Shown one piece after another: positions 34,055-45,421 of a stretch of 64,000 nucleotides of DNA. Both the position numbers and the translations under genes were made by a program. Positions within the stretch are counted from its first letter, which is position 1, and the number at the start of each line of letters is the position of its first letter. A model generated the notes under the pieces. That model made no database searches, was not told the origin of the DNA, and worked only from the letters and a program-made list of their open reading frames with translations. The DNA is from Lawsonibacter sp900766145. Lineage in GTDB: Bacteria; Bacillota; Clostridia; Oscillospirales; Oscillospiraceae. The DNA is taken from NCBI RefSeq assembly GCF_030372275.1, contig NZ_JAUDDJ010000001.1; one strand, written 5' to 3'.

Positions 34055-34512
34055 TGTTGGAAGTTGGAACGAAAGCACCGGAGTTTACACTCCCTGACCA
34101 GGACGGCAATCCCGTCTCCCTGTCTGATTTTCTGGGCAAGAAGGTCGTGCTCTATTTCTACCCCCGGGACAACACCCCCGGCTGCACCCGTCAGGCCTGC
34201 GCCTTTGCCGGAGCATTCGGGCAGTTTAAGGCCCTGAATACCGTGGTCATCGGCGTGAGCAAGGACTCGGTGGCCTCCCACCGGAAGTTTGCCGACAAGT
34301 ACACCCTCCCCTTCCTGCTCCTCTCCGACCCGGAACTCACCGTGCTCCAGGCCTACGGCGTGTGGCAGGAGAAAAAGATGTATGGCAAGGTGAGCATGGG
34401 CGTGGTGCGCTCCACCTACCTCATCGACGAGGAGGGCGTGATCCAGGCCGTCATGCCTAAGGTCAAACCGGACACCAATGCCGCTCAGATTCTGGAGCTT
34501 CTGAGCAAATAA
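34054..34512 (+). CDS. bcp: Thioredoxin-dependent peroxiredoxin, Bcp/PrxQ type
   Basis: This 152-residue protein has the peroxidatic cysteine Cys44 in YPRDNTPGCTRQACAF and a resolving Cys49 five residues on, the pattern of Bcp/PrxQ enzymes that reduce organic peroxides and hydrogen peroxide using thioredoxin. Length is normal. The ATG overlaps the yaaA stop by one base, implying coupled synthesis of the iron-limiting and peroxide-removing proteins. A strong terminator follows. Confidence 0.93.
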   Translation: MLEVGTKAPEFTLPDQDGNPVSLSDFLGKKVVLYFYPRDNTPGCTRQACAFAGAFGQFKALNTVVIGVSKDSVASHRKFADKYTLPFLLLSDPELTVLQAYGVWQEKKMYGKVSMGVVRSTYLIDEEGVIQAVMPKVKPDTNAAQILELLSK

Positions 34513-34520
34513 AAGATAGG

Positions 34521-34557
34521 AAAAAACAGATCGGGCCATGCCCGATCTGTTTTTTTA
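34521..34557. terminator. Bidirectional terminator
   Basis: AAAAAACAGATCGGG (34521-34535) and its exact complement (34541-34555) form a hairpin between bcp (plus) and the response regulator (minus), whose stop lies in the T-run. Confidence 0.9.
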
Positions 34558-35301
34558 ATGGCTGGTATCCTGATACTCCGACGGGCTGATGCCCACCACC
34601 TTCTTAAAGGTGGCAGAAAAGTAGGTGATGTCCTTGTACCCCACCTGCTGGGCCACCTCGTACACCTTGACCCGGCAGTCCCGCAGCAGCTCCATGGCCT
34701 TGTGGATGCGGTAGCGGGTGAGGTAGTTGAGTAGGGTGTAGTCGGTCTCCTTTTTGAAGGTGTGGCTCAAATGGCCCTCGCTGATGCCGATGGACTGGGC
34801 AATCTCCGCCACCGTGATGTTGGGGTCACTGTAATGCTCTCCGATATAGCCCATGGCCTGGAGCACGTACTTACTCTTATCTCCTTTTTTCAGTCCCGGG
34901 ATGGCCGGAGTCCGCTCGCCCTCAGCTGACTCCATTCGGCGGCGCAGCGCCTGCACGGCCTGCTCCAGTTCCCCGTCGTGGAAGGGTTTTAAGAGGAAGT
35001 CCACCGCCCCCAGCCGCAGGGCGCTCTGGGCATAGGCAAAGCTGTCGTAGGCGGTGAGGATGATGACAAAGGCGTTGTTCCCCGCCTCACGCAGGCGGCG
35101 CAGCATCTCGATGCCGTCCATCTTGGGCATTTTCAGATCGGTGATGATGAGGGTTGGGGCGTAGCGCTGGGCGGCCTCCAGCCCCTCCTCCCCGTTGGAT
35201 GCCTCGCCAACCACCACGCAGTCCAGGGCGGCCCAGTCCACCGCAAGCACGATTCCCTTGCGGATCATCTCCTCATCCTCCACCACCAGTACCTTCATCA
35301 T
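34555..35301 (-). CDS. Response regulator with AraC-type output domain
   Basis: This 248-residue protein has a receiver domain (1-120) with phospho-acceptor Asp55 in LIITDLKMPKMDG and Lys in FLLKPF. A two-HTH AraC domain (145-248) contains VAEIAQSIGISEGHLSHTFK and VGYKDITYFSATFKKVVG. It is the output partner of the YesM-type kinase; their genes overlap by 4 bases. The third upstream gene encodes a solute-binding lipoprotein, and the unit faces an ABC importer. Control of that importer in response to its substrate is the natural inference. Confidence 0.92.
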   Translation of the reverse strand: MMKVLVVEDEEMIRKGIVLAVDWAALDCVVVGEASNGEEGLEAAQRYAPTLIITDLKMPKMDGIEMLRRLREAGNNAFVIILTAYDSFAYAQSALRLGAVDFLLKPFHDGELEQAVQALRRRMESAEGERTPAIPGLKKGDKSKYVLQAMGYIGEHYSDPNITVAEIAQSIGISEGHLSHTFKKETDYTLLNYLTRYRIHKAMELLRDCRVKVYEVAQQVGYKDITYFSATFKKVVGISPSEYQDTSH

Positions 35302-37010
35302 AGTGTTTCTTCCTCCCTTCGCAGCGGCAGGGTGGCGGAGATCACCGCCCCCTGGCCCGACGGACCGCAGGACAAGTACAGCCCGGACTCCTCGCCGTAG
35401 TACTTGCGCAAAATGGTATCCACGTTATAAAGGCCCAGATGGCCCCGGGACAGCTCCCGGTCCCGGTGGGCATAAGCCCCTTCCATCTCCGGCGGCAGCC
35501 CCTTGCCATTGTCCTCTACGGTGAGCTCCAGCATGGCATCGGAGCGCTCCCGGGCCCGCACGGTGATGAGGCCGTCCTTTTTCTCCTCCAGGCCATGGAG
35601 GATGGCGTTTTCCACGATAGGCTGCAAAATCATCTTGGGCACCAGACAGTCTTCCAGTCCCTCGGGAATATCCGTGCGGAACTGAAACCCTCCGGACATG
35701 CGGATGGTCTGGATCTCAATGTACCGCTCTACGATCTGCACCTCCCGGCGCAGGGGAACAAACTCGTCGGGCGAAATACAAAAGCGCAAAATATCCGCCA
35801 GACTGGTGGACATGAGGGCCACCTGGGGCACCTGGTTGATCTTACTGATCCACTTCATAGTGTCCAGGGTGTTGCAGAGAAAATGGGGATTGAGCTGGGC
35901 CTGGAGCATGCGGATCTGGGCCTGGTTGAGTTCCCGCTGGTTTTCCACTAGCTCTTCCTGGTTGCGCTTCAACGCCTGCACCATGCCATTAAAGCGCCGG
36001 GCCAGCTCACCCAGCTCATCGTCCCGGTCGGGAGGCACCTGAACATTCAGGTTGTTCTGCACCACCTCATCCATGGCGGTGCGCAAACGCTGAATGGGCC
36101 GGAACATCTGACGGCTTAGCTTCAGGCTCATCAGCACCGAGATACCCACGCAGAACAGAGCACTGAAGGCGCTGACCGTGTACAGCAGGCCCATGGTGGT
36201 GCGGTTCAGGGCCTGGGGGGTACGCAGCACCAGATAGAGCCCGGTAGGCTGGTGATATTCCACTTGGTAGGAAAACTCATCTCCGCTTCCGCTGAGGGGC
36301 TGTCCCGCCAGCAGTCGCTGGCGCAGTACCGGCGCCAATGAGCTGGCCAGGTTGGGCTGGGCGCAGTACACCGGCCGCCAGTAGTGGCTGAGTAAGATCA
36401 GGTCATTTTGATTTCCGTAGGCCCCCTCCAGCAGCTGGCGCAGGCCGCTTTGATACAGGCTGACCACCAGATAACCCGCTGTCTGGCCGCCCCTGTCCTC
36501 CAGACACACCGCCCCCTGAAGCAGCGGCTGATTGGTCTGGGTCACATCCTGACAGGCAATCAGTTCCAACGCTGTCTGCTCCCGGGCCTGTTGGAGCACC
36601 CCCCAGTTGGTGGGCAGCTGCTTCTGGTCGGGGGCGTTGTGGGTGGAGTAGCGCCACATCCCCTGGGCGTCGTAGAGATCAAAGCGGGCATAGCTGCGGC
36701 TCCCCTGGGTGGCGCTGAACAGGCGGCTGTACACCTGGGTGTCCTTGGTCTCCTGCTCCTGCAGCACCTGAGCAAAGATCACGTCTTGCTGAATCTGGTT
36801 TGCCGCTTTGGAAATCCCCTCGTAAGTGGTGTCCAGGATGTGGGCGACTCCCGTGAGATAGCCCGCCGCCTGGGCCTGGGCCGCGTCGGTCATTCGCAGA
36901 CGAAAGATTTGCAGCAGCATGGCCGAACACAGCAGCAAGGGCACCAGAGATACCGCTAAAAAGGCTACGAACAGCCGGCGGCGAAAGGAATGGGGCATGG
37001 ATTTTCTCAT
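35298..37010 (-). CDS. YesM-type sensor histidine kinase
   Basis: This roughly 570-residue membrane kinase has a first span (LFVAFLAVSLVPLLLCSAML, about 12-32), a 250-residue outer sensor domain and a second span near 290. A HAMP follows (RPIQRLRTAMDEVVQNNLNV), then a His_kinase domain with AQLNPHFLCNTLDTMKWISK and an ATPase domain with EDNGKGLPPE. The ATG overlaps the TGA of the upstream binding-protein gene (ATGA), with GGAGGAG before it. It forms a three-component system with that lipoprotein and the AraC-type regulator. Confidence 0.92.
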   Translation of the reverse strand: MRKSMPHSFRRRLFVAFLAVSLVPLLLCSAMLLQIFRLRMTDAAQAQAAGYLTGVAHILDTTYEGISKAANQIQQDVIFAQVLQEQETKDTQVYSRLFSATQGSRSYARFDLYDAQGMWRYSTHNAPDQKQLPTNWGVLQQAREQTALELIACQDVTQTNQPLLQGAVCLEDRGGQTAGYLVVSLYQSGLRQLLEGAYGNQNDLILLSHYWRPVYCAQPNLASSLAPVLRQRLLAGQPLSGSGDEFSYQVEYHQPTGLYLVLRTPQALNRTTMGLLYTVSAFSALFCVGISVLMSLKLSRQMFRPIQRLRTAMDEVVQNNLNVQVPPDRDDELGELARRFNGMVQALKRNQEELVENQRELNQAQIRMLQAQLNPHFLCNTLDTMKWISKINQVPQVALMSTSLADILRFCISPDEFVPLRREVQIVERYIEIQTIRMSGGFQFRTDIPEGLEDCLVPKMILQPIVENAILHGLEEKKDGLITVRARERSDAMLELTVEDNGKGLPPEMEGAYAHRDRELSRGHLGLYNVDTILRKYYGEESGLYLSCGPSGQGAVISATLPLRREEETL

Positions 37011-38035
37011 GGCTCCTCCTCCCCGCCCAGGTAGAAGGCCCAGCTCATCAGCAGGGATTCCCGCTCCCGGCTGGCCCACTCCACGTCATAGTCCACCAGC
37101 TTGACTTGAGACAAGGGGACCAGCGTCTCCCCGGTCTCCACATCCTCCCGCACCGGGCGGCGGTAAAACTGCCGGGCCAGCAGCTGCTGTACGTCCAGAC
37201 TGACGGTAAAATCCAAAAACTTCTCTGCATTCTCCCGGTGGGGCGCCCCGGCCACCAGGGCAGAGCCGTCTGGAACGGAGCTGGTCCCGTCAGCAGGATA
37301 GACCATTCCCAGGTCCTCCCCTGCCGCGATCCACTGCAGGGCAGTCTCCTCCAGGGTGATTCCCACCCAATCGCTGCCCTGGGCCACTGCGCTGAGCACG
37401 TCCCCCGAGCTGTCCAGCTGCCGATCCTCCAGGCTGGCCGCCAGCTGGGGCAGGCACTCCTCCGGGGACTGTCCCATGGCGTCCAAAAAAGTCACCAGAC
37501 TGGTAAAGCTGGAGCCGGACACGCTTGGGTCAGCAAAGGCGATCTTGCCCTGAAAGCGATCGGATAGCAGGTCCGACCAGCTGGTGAGCCAGGCAGGGTC
37601 CACCAGCTTGGTATTATAGATGAGCACCACCGGCAGAGAGGAAAACGGAGTCCACAGGTCCTTCTCCGAGCGGTACCGCTCCGGAATCTGCGCCTTTTCC
37701 GAGCAGGCGTAGGGCTCCAGGCAGTCGGAATAGGACTCCAGGCTCTCCACGCCGCCGCCGAACATCACATCGGCCCGGGGGGCCTCCCGCTCCTGTCGGA
37801 TCTGGTCCAACAGCTGACTGCTGCCGCCGGTGACCACATCCACCCAGATTCCCGTACGCTCCTCAAACTCCTTGACGATGGGCCACCACACCTCCTCCTT
37901 GTGGGAGGTATAGATCACCAGGCGCTCCTCCTGCGGCGGCATATAGGAGGCGTCCGCCGGTGCCTGGCTCCCGGCACATCCTGTAAGCAGGCACAGCAGC
38001 GCAAACAGTCCGGCAACAGTCCGTCTTCCGTTCAC
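37007..38035 (-). CDS. Solute-binding lipoprotein of a three-component sensory system
   Basis: This 342-residue lipoprotein has a signal with lipobox LLTGC (acylated Cys near residue 20) and a type 2 periplasmic-binding fold. It starts RLVIYTSHKEEVWWPIVKEF and resembles iron(III)/PgtC/AfuA-type binding proteins. It is first in the operon and overlaps the kinase gene by four bases. There is no permease in this operon, so it likely presents ligand to the kinase, as PgtC does. The ligand might be the substrate of the divergent ABC importer. Ligand identity cannot be read. Confidence 0.85.
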   Translation of the reverse strand: MNGRRTVAGLFALLCLLTGCAGSQAPADASYMPPQEERLVIYTSHKEEVWWPIVKEFEERTGIWVDVVTGGSSQLLDQIRQEREAPRADVMFGGGVESLESYSDCLEPYACSEKAQIPERYRSEKDLWTPFSSLPVVLIYNTKLVDPAWLTSWSDLLSDRFQGKIAFADPSVSGSSFTSLVTFLDAMGQSPEECLPQLAASLEDRQLDSSGDVLSAVAQGSDWVGITLEETALQWIAAGEDLGMVYPADGTSSVPDGSALVAGAPHRENAEKFLDFTVSLDVQQLLARQFYRRPVREDVETGETLVPLSQVKLVDYDVEWASRERESLLMSWAFYLGGEEEP

Positions 38036-38244
38036 TTGCAGACCCCCTCCTTTTAGAATTTCACCTAATTATAGCATGTTTTTCCAAGGTCTTTCATTAA
38101 ATTTCTACAAGGTTCTCAGTCCTTCATAAAAAAACGCAGTTTTGTCCCCTGTTCATTTGGAGACGCTCCACGTACAATAAAAGTACCATAGAACGTGGCA
38201 GTACGCCAAATTTTTTTGTGATATTTGACAAAGGAGGAAGAATC

Positions 38245-39621
38245 ATGAAACGAGCACTGTCCCTGCTTCTGGCCGCATCCCTCAGCCTGAGCCTGGTGGC
38301 CTGCGGCAAAACCAGCGATTCCAGCGGCTCCGGATCTGGCTCCGGTTCCGGCTCCAAGGCTCCCACGGAGCTCTCCGAAACCCAGAAGATCATCCAGGAG
38401 GCCCAGGGCATGACCCTGGAGGAGCTGGCCAAAAAGGCTATCGAGGAGTCCAACGGCAAGACCTTCTACGGCGTGGGTAACTCCAGCCGCGGCAAGAGCG
38501 CCCTGCCCCTGTTCATTGAGTACCTGCAGACCATCGACCCCAACTACACCATGGAGTTTGATTGGCAGCAGCCCAAGAACAACAAGATCTTCGATCAGCT
38601 CACCTCTGATTCTCTGAAGGAAACCGGCACCTTTGCCATGACCCTCATCCAGGACGGCAACCAGATCGAGTCCAAGATGGTCCAGACCGGCATCCTGGAC
38701 ACTTTCATCCCCAAGGAGTGGGCCGAGGCCAACAACACCACTGCCGAGGAGTATGAAGGCTTCCTGCCCCTGCAGACTCTGAACAAGATCTTCATGTACA
38801 ATAACACCGGCTCCAAGACCTACGACAACTGTTGGGACTTCGTGGCCGAGGGCGAGCACGGTCTGTTTATGGACATCGACTCGGAGATCGTGGGCAAGAA
38901 CTTCCTGTACATGCTCACCCAGGACGACTACGCCACCTGGCTGAAGGAGGCCTTTGATGCCCTCTCCGCCGACGAGCAGGCCTACTTCCAGCCCACCATC
39001 GACGCCATGGCCTCTGAGGCTGAGAGCCTGAACCTGGGCGAGAACGGCAAGTACGCTCTGGCTTGGATCAAGCTCTGGGTTGGCAGCTACAACGCCCAGA
39101 CCGACGACGGACCCATCTGCACCACGCTGGTAGACAAGTCCGCCACCGACCAGTTTGGTCTGCTGGTGTACTCCAAGCTGAGAAGCGTGGAGGAGTCCGC
39201 CTCCGTCTCCAAGAACAACATCACCGTGGCCGCTTACAATGACGGCTATACCGGCATCGGCGGCTTCGGCTACTGCCACTACCTGTTCGTCACCGACAAC
39301 AGCCCCCTGCCCTGGACTGCCTGCGCCTTCATCGCCTACATGACCTGCACCGAGGACGGCTTCTCCGCCTGGGGCAAGGACATCGGCGGTTACTCCTCCA
39401 ACCCCACTGTGGCGGCCGAGAACGAGGCCACCTACCACCATCAGACTGGCGGCATGGCCGAGGACGGCACCACCGTGGAGTTCGCGGCCCTCAACGACGC
39501 GGGTTACGACTGGTGGACCAAGGACGGCAAGCTGGTGCTGGAGGATCCCGAGTACTGCGCTTCCGTCTCCTTCACCGTGGGCAGCTGGATCGAGATGCTG
39601 GATAAGTACAGCGCCGGCTGA
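38245..39621 (+). CDS. ABC importer solute-binding lipoprotein
   Basis: This 458-residue lipoprotein has lipobox LVAC (Cys near residue 20), then a flexible linker of repeated Gly-Ser (SGSGSGSGSGS). The binding domain is rich in aromatic residues, with FLPLQTLNKIFMYN and GFSAWGKDIGGY. AAAGGAGGA precedes ATG 38245. It leads an importer operon (permease and ATPase follow) and is divergent from the three-component system. The 209-base divergent gap contains CCACGT and ACGTGG at about 38167-38200, possible regulator arms. The family is of the iron/phosphonate/polyamine-like class; the substrate is unresolved. Confidence 0.85.
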   Translation: MKRALSLLLAASLSLSLVACGKTSDSSGSGSGSGSGSKAPTELSETQKIIQEAQGMTLEELAKKAIEESNGKTFYGVGNSSRGKSALPLFIEYLQTIDPNYTMEFDWQQPKNNKIFDQLTSDSLKETGTFAMTLIQDGNQIESKMVQTGILDTFIPKEWAEANNTTAEEYEGFLPLQTLNKIFMYNNTGSKTYDNCWDFVAEGEHGLFMDIDSEIVGKNFLYMLTQDDYATWLKEAFDALSADEQAYFQPTIDAMASEAESLNLGENGKYALAWIKLWVGSYNAQTDDGPICTTLVDKSATDQFGLLVYSKLRSVEESASVSKNNITVAAYNDGYTGIGGFGYCHYLFVTDNSPLPWTACAFIAYMTCTEDGFSAWGKDIGGYSSNPTVAAENEATYHHQTGGMAEDGTTVEFAALNDAGYDWWTKDGKLVLEDPEYCASVSFTVGSWIEMLDKYSAG

Positions 39622-39690
39622 TTGTTCTCCCGGAACCATTCGCCTGTCCGGGCCCTGCTTCCCCAAACGGTAATGTAAAAGCAGATCAAG

Positions 39691-39735
39691 GCGCCCTTGG
39701 ACGCGCGTGACATCCGCCGCATCCAAGGGCGCTTT
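39691..39735 (+). terminator. Hairpin with short T-run between binding-protein and permease genes
   Basis: GCGCCCTTGGA (39691-39701) pairs exactly with TCCAAGGGCGC (39722-39732), followed by only TTT. It probably causes partial termination or 3'-end protection, so that the binding protein is made in excess over the membrane parts. Confidence 0.65.
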
Positions 39736-39760
39736 CCATCCCGGCAGAAAGGAGCCTTTT

Positions 39761-41590
39761 ATGGATCAGATCACCGCTTCCCGGACCAACCGGTCCGCTG
39801 TGCGCCTAAATAAAATCAAGACCTTTTTCTCCAAGCCCCACAATGTGATTCTGCTGCTGATGGGCATCGTGCTCACCTTCAGCACGGTGGCCCCCATCAT
39901 CGCCATTGTGGAGGACACCTTCAAGATCCACCCCGGCACCATCGACGCCTATCTCACCGGAAAGGCCTCGGGGTATACGGTGGTCAACTACATTGACCTG
40001 TTCACCAGCGACAAGGCTATGATCAACCTGTGGACCCCCCTGCTCAACACCGTGTGGCTGGCGGTGGGGACCTGCGTGGTGTCCATCCTTTTCGGCGGCC
40101 TGTTCGCCTTTTTGGTCACCCGCACCAATCTGGCCTGGCGCAAATACCTCAGTTCCATCTTCATCTTCCCCTACATCATGCCCCAGTGGACCCTGGCGGT
40201 GGTCTGGCAGAACATGTTTAACTCCAACACCATTACCGGCACCTCCAACGGCCTGCTGGCCGCCACTTTGGGCATCAATATGCCCCTGTGGTGGTGTAAA
40301 GGGCTCTTCCCCAGCCTGGTGGTGCTGGGCCTGCACTACGCCCCCTTTGCCTACATTCTCATCGGCGGCATCTTCCGCAACATGGACGCCAACCTGGAGG
40401 AGGCGGCCACCATCCTGGACACCCCCAAGTGGCGCATCATGTGCCGCATCACTCTCCCCATGGTTAAGCCCGCCATTCTCTCCACCATCCTGCTGGTCTT
40501 CGGCAGTGCCATGGGCTCCTACCCGGTACCCCATTATCTGGGTCTCACCACCCTGGCCACCAAGTATATTTCCCTTAACTCCAAGTACACCGGCGAGGCC
40601 AGCATCCTGGCCATCATTATGATGGTCTTCGGCGTGGCCATCATGCTGCTCAACCAGCTCAGCCTCCAGAGCCGCAAAAACTATACCACCGTCACCGGCA
40701 AGTCCGGTCAGATCTCCAAGATCAACCTGGGCCGGGTGGGGAAATACGTCATCGCCCTGATTCTGGTGGTGGTCACCTTCTTCACCAGCATCTTCCCCAT
40801 CGTCTCCTTCGCCTTTGAGACCTTCCTGCCCAACCCCGGCGACTACTCCTTCCTCTACACCGGCGATCCGGACAACCTCACCACCAAGTGGTGGGTCACC
40901 GACGAGAACATCACCGAAAACGGCATGTACGGCCAGAAGGGCATCCTCCACAACGAGACCATCTGGAACGCCTTCAAGGGCACCATCTGGGTCAGCGTGT
41001 GCTGCGCCCTGCTGGCAGGCACCATCGGCACACTCATCGGTTACGCCGTGTCCAAAAACCGACGAAGTAAATGGGCTAACTATGTAAACTCAGTAGCCTT
41101 TCTCCCCTACCTCATGCCCTCCATCGCGGTGGGCGTGGCCTTCTTCATTCTGTTCTCCAACGAACATATCAACCTCTTTAATACCTACACCATCCTGATC
41201 ATCGTCGGCACCATCAAGTACATCCCCTTTGCCAGCCGCAGCTCCCTCAACTCCATGCTTCAGCTCTCCGGAGAGATCGAGGAGGCGGCCATCATTCAGA
41301 ACATCCCCTGGATCAAGCGGATGACCCGCATCATCATCCCCATCCAGAAATCGTCCATCATCAGCGGCTATCTGCTGCCCTTTATGACCTGTCTGCGTGA
41401 GCTGTCCCTGTTCATGCTGCTGTGTGTGCAGGGGTTCATCCTTTCCACCACTCTGGACTACTTCGACGAGATGGGTCTGTACGCCTTCTCCAGCGGCATC
41501 AACCTCATCTTGATCATCACCATCCTGGTGTGCAACACCATCGTCAACAAGGTCACCGGGGCCAGCCTGGACAAGGGAATAGGAGGTTAA
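39761..41590 (+). CDS. Fused double ABC permease (two BPD_transp_1 domains)
   Basis: This roughly 609-residue protein has about twelve spans. It contains two EAA-type coupling loops: EEAATILDTPKWRIMCRITL in the first half and EEAAIIQNIPWIKRMTRIII in the second. Each half corresponds to one importer permease, so the protein is a natural fusion as in FbpB/AfuB-type iron(III) or phosphonate importers. A roughly 45-residue polar segment (FLPNPGDYSFLYTGDPDNLT and on) sits between the first and second span of the second half. AAAGGAG precedes ATG 39761. The ATPase gene starts three bases after the stop. Confidence 0.9.
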   Translation: MDQITASRTNRSAVRLNKIKTFFSKPHNVILLLMGIVLTFSTVAPIIAIVEDTFKIHPGTIDAYLTGKASGYTVVNYIDLFTSDKAMINLWTPLLNTVWLAVGTCVVSILFGGLFAFLVTRTNLAWRKYLSSIFIFPYIMPQWTLAVVWQNMFNSNTITGTSNGLLAATLGINMPLWWCKGLFPSLVVLGLHYAPFAYILIGGIFRNMDANLEEAATILDTPKWRIMCRITLPMVKPAILSTILLVFGSAMGSYPVPHYLGLTTLATKYISLNSKYTGEASILAIIMMVFGVAIMLLNQLSLQSRKNYTTVTGKSGQISKINLGRVGKYVIALILVVVTFFTSIFPIVSFAFETFLPNPGDYSFLYTGDPDNLTTKWWVTDENITENGMYGQKGILHNETIWNAFKGTIWVSVCCALLAGTIGTLIGYAVSKNRRSKWANYVNSVAFLPYLMPSIAVGVAFFILFSNEHINLFNTYTILIIVGTIKYIPFASRSSLNSMLQLSGEIEEAAIIQNIPWIKRMTRIIIPIQKSSIISGYLLPFMTCLRELSLFMLLCVQGFILSTTLDYFDEMGLYAFSSGINLILIITILVCNTIVNKVTGASLDKGIGG

Positions 41591-41593
41591 ACC

Positions 41594-43219
<1,626 letters not shown>

Positions 43220-43234
43220 ACCCCAAGCGTCAAA

Positions 43235-43270
43235 GAAGGGACGGAAGCATTGCTTCCGTCCCTTCTTCTA
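43235..43270 (+). terminator. Intrinsic terminator of the importer operon
   Basis: GAAGGGACGGAAGCA (43235-43249) and TGCTTCCGTCCCTTC (43251-43265) form a 15-bp stem, followed by a T-rich tail. Confidence 0.88.
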
Positions 43271-43455
43271 TTTACTCCGCCCTTATCAGATATTTTATGG
43301 AAATGAATTGTTCTTCGCAATGTCAGATCTAGTTCATCAGAAAAGAAAAATTGACGAACCAAACAAAAATATAGTAGTATTGTGTGTGACACAGAAGAAG
43401 GGGTCATGCTCCCACTGTCATCAAACGGATCGAAATCACATTAGGAGGCCTCTCC

Positions 43456-44430
43456 ATGAAACGAATGGTACTTCGCCCCCTGGCGGCGATTCTCTTAGTT
43501 TGCTCCCTCACCGCCTGCGCGCCTGCTTCATCCAACAGCACGCAAAGCAACACCTCCGCTTCCAATTCTTCCTCCTCCCAATCCCAGGCTGTCACCTTCA
43601 CCGATGACCTGGGCCGCACTGTCACGGTGGAGCGGCCGGAACGGGTGGCCGCTCTCATCGGCAGCTTTGCCGACATCTGGTGCCTGGCGGGCGGACAGTC
43701 CACCCTGGTGGCCACTGCCAACGACGCCTGGACCTCCTTTGATCTGGGGCTGGATGAGTCCGTTCTGGACCTGGGCGCCATTAAGGAGCCCAACTTTGAG
43801 GTTCTCCTCTCCGCCCAGCCCGACTTCGTCCTGGCCAGCTGCAACACCACAGCAAATGTGGACATGAAGGATTCCCTGGAGAAGGCAAACATTCCGGTGG
43901 CCTACTTTGACATTCAGAATTTCACCGACTATCTGCGCATGCTGGAAATCTGCACCCAACTCACCGGCTGCCCGGAGCGGTACGTCCAGTATGGCGAGGA
44001 GATTGGCAAGGAAATTGATCAGGCGGTGGCCCGGCAGGACGGCTCTCAGCCCAAAATCCTCTGCATGCGCGCTACCGGCTCCAGCTGCAAGGTGAAGGGC
44101 AGCACCGATTTCCTGCTGGGTGAAATGCTGGCCGACCTGGGCTGTATCAATGTGGCCGACCAGGACAACGCCCTGCTGGAGGACCTGAGCCTGGAAGCCA
44201 TTATGGCCGCCGACCCGGACTACATCTTTGTGGTCCTCCAGGGCTCTGATCCTACCGACGCTCAGGAGACCCTGGAGCGCACCTTGCTGTCCAACCCCGC
44301 TTGGGGAAGCCTGCGTGCCGTACAGGAGGGGCGGTTCTACACCCTGGAGCACGCCCTGTACAATCTGAAACCCAACGCACGCTGGGGGGAAGCCTATGAA
44401 AAACTGGCAGACATTCTCTATCCGCAGTAA
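43456..44430 (+). CDS. Iron-complex/cobalamin-type ABC solute-binding lipoprotein
   Basis: This 324-residue lipoprotein has lipobox LTAC (Cys21), a Ser/Asn-rich linker and a class III (BtuF/FecB) fold: TFTDDLGRTVTVERPERVAA, then LSAQPDFVLA and EDLSLEAIMAADPDYIFVV. Such proteins bind siderophores, haem or B12. The promoter region (43352 onward, TTGACG and TAGTAT) shows no cobalamin riboswitch. It overlaps the FecCD permease by 35 bases. The operon continues into siroheme synthesis, so the cargo may be iron, cobalt or a tetrapyrrole; this is inference. Confidence 0.88.
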   Translation: MKRMVLRPLAAILLVCSLTACAPASSNSTQSNTSASNSSSSQSQAVTFTDDLGRTVTVERPERVAALIGSFADIWCLAGGQSTLVATANDAWTSFDLGLDESVLDLGAIKEPNFEVLLSAQPDFVLASCNTTANVDMKDSLEKANIPVAYFDIQNFTDYLRMLEICTQLTGCPERYVQYGEEIGKEIDQAVARQDGSQPKILCMRATGSSCKVKGSTDFLLGEMLADLGCINVADQDNALLEDLSLEAIMAADPDYIFVVLQGSDPTDAQETLERTLLSNPAWGSLRAVQEGRFYTLEHALYNLKPNARWGEAYEKLADILYPQ

Positions 44431-45421
44431 TTCTCATACCAGAAAGGTTTTTGGCTTTCTGATCCTGCTCACGGTGCTGGCCGCTCTGGCCAGCATCTGC
44501 TTTGGTCCGGTGTTTGTCTCCCCTTCCGTGATTCCTGAAATCCTGATGGGACGCATCACCGGCACGGTAGAAGCCCACATCGTCCTCTACTCCCGCCTGC
44601 CCCGCACCGCCGGGTGCCTGCTGGCGGGGATGGCCCTGGCGGTGTCCGGTGCCGTGATCCAGAGCGTGCTGCACAACCCTCTGGCCGCCCCTAATATCAT
44701 CGGTGTCAACTCCGGAGCAGGCCTCATGGTGGTGCTGGTGGGGGCAGTGGCCCCCTACTCCCTGTGGCTGACCCCTCTGGCCGCCTTTCTGGGGGCGCTG
44801 TTGGGGGTACTGGTGGTGCTGTTTATCGCGGAGCGCACCGGAGCCAGCCGCATCACCCTGGTGCTGGCCGGTGTAGCGGTGTCCAACATTTTCAGTGCGG
44901 GCATCGATGCGGTCATCACCTTCTTCCCCGACGCGGTGCTGGGCTACTCCGATTTTCGCATCGGCGGCCTGACCAACCTCTCCTTTGAGCGACTTACTCC
45001 CGCGTTCTGGGTGATTCTGGTATCCATGATTCTGCTGCTGTCTCTGAGCAGTGAGCTGGACATTCTGGCCCTAGGCTCTGATACGGCCAGGAGCCTTGGC
45101 CTGCCGGTCAAGCAGCTGCGTCTGGTCTTTTTGGCCCTGGCCGCCGCTCTGGCAGGGGCCGCCGTCAGCTTTTGCGGCCTTTTAGGCTTTGTGGGGCTTA
45201 TTGTGCCCCACATCATGCGTCGCTGCATCGGGGAGGACAGCCTCCCGCTGCTGCTCTCCTGTGCTCTGGGAGGCGCATCCCTGCTCACCCTCTGCGATCT
45301 GGCCGCCCGACTGCTCTTTGCCCCCTTTGAGGTCCCGGTGGGCATTGTGCTCTCTCTGGCGGGAGGACCCTTCTTCATTTGGCTGCTTCTGCGGCAGAGA
45401 GGAGGCCGCATCCATGATTGA
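44396..45421 (+). CDS. FecCD/BtuC-family ABC permease
   Basis: This 341-residue membrane protein has about ten spans and the FecCD signature: RLPRTAGCLLAGMALAVSGA, HNPLAAPNIIGVNSGA, then SFCGLLGFVGLIVPHIMRRC. Its start lies within the end of the binding-protein gene (GGGGGAAG ribosome site there), and its end overlaps the ATPase start by 8 bases, giving tight coupling. One permease gene suffices as these act as homodimers. Confidence 0.92.
   Translation: MKNWQTFSIRSNSHTRKVFGFLILLTVLAALASICFGPVFVSPSVIPEILMGRITGTVEAHIVLYSRLPRTAGCLLAGMALAVSGAVIQSVLHNPLAAPNIIGVNSGAGLMVVLVGAVAPYSLWLTPLAAFLGALLGVLVVLFIAERTGASRITLVLAGVAVSNIFSAGIDAVITFFPDAVLGYSDFRIGGLTNLSFERLTPAFWVILVSMILLLSLSSELDILALGSDTARSLGLPVKQLRLVFLALAAALAGAAVSFCGLLGFVGLIVPHIMRRCIGEDSLPLLLSCALGGASLLTLCDLAARLLFAPFEVPVGIVLSLAGGPFFIWLLLRQRGGRIHD

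Noticed and set aside
38116..39726. 536-residue minus-strand frame
   Set aside because: Antisense of the solute-binding lipoprotein gene, which has signal peptide, lipobox and ribosome site.
43271..43455. Cobalamin riboswitch before the BtuF/FecB-like gene
   Set aside because: No B12-box-like conserved core or long structured leader is visible in the 185-base gap.
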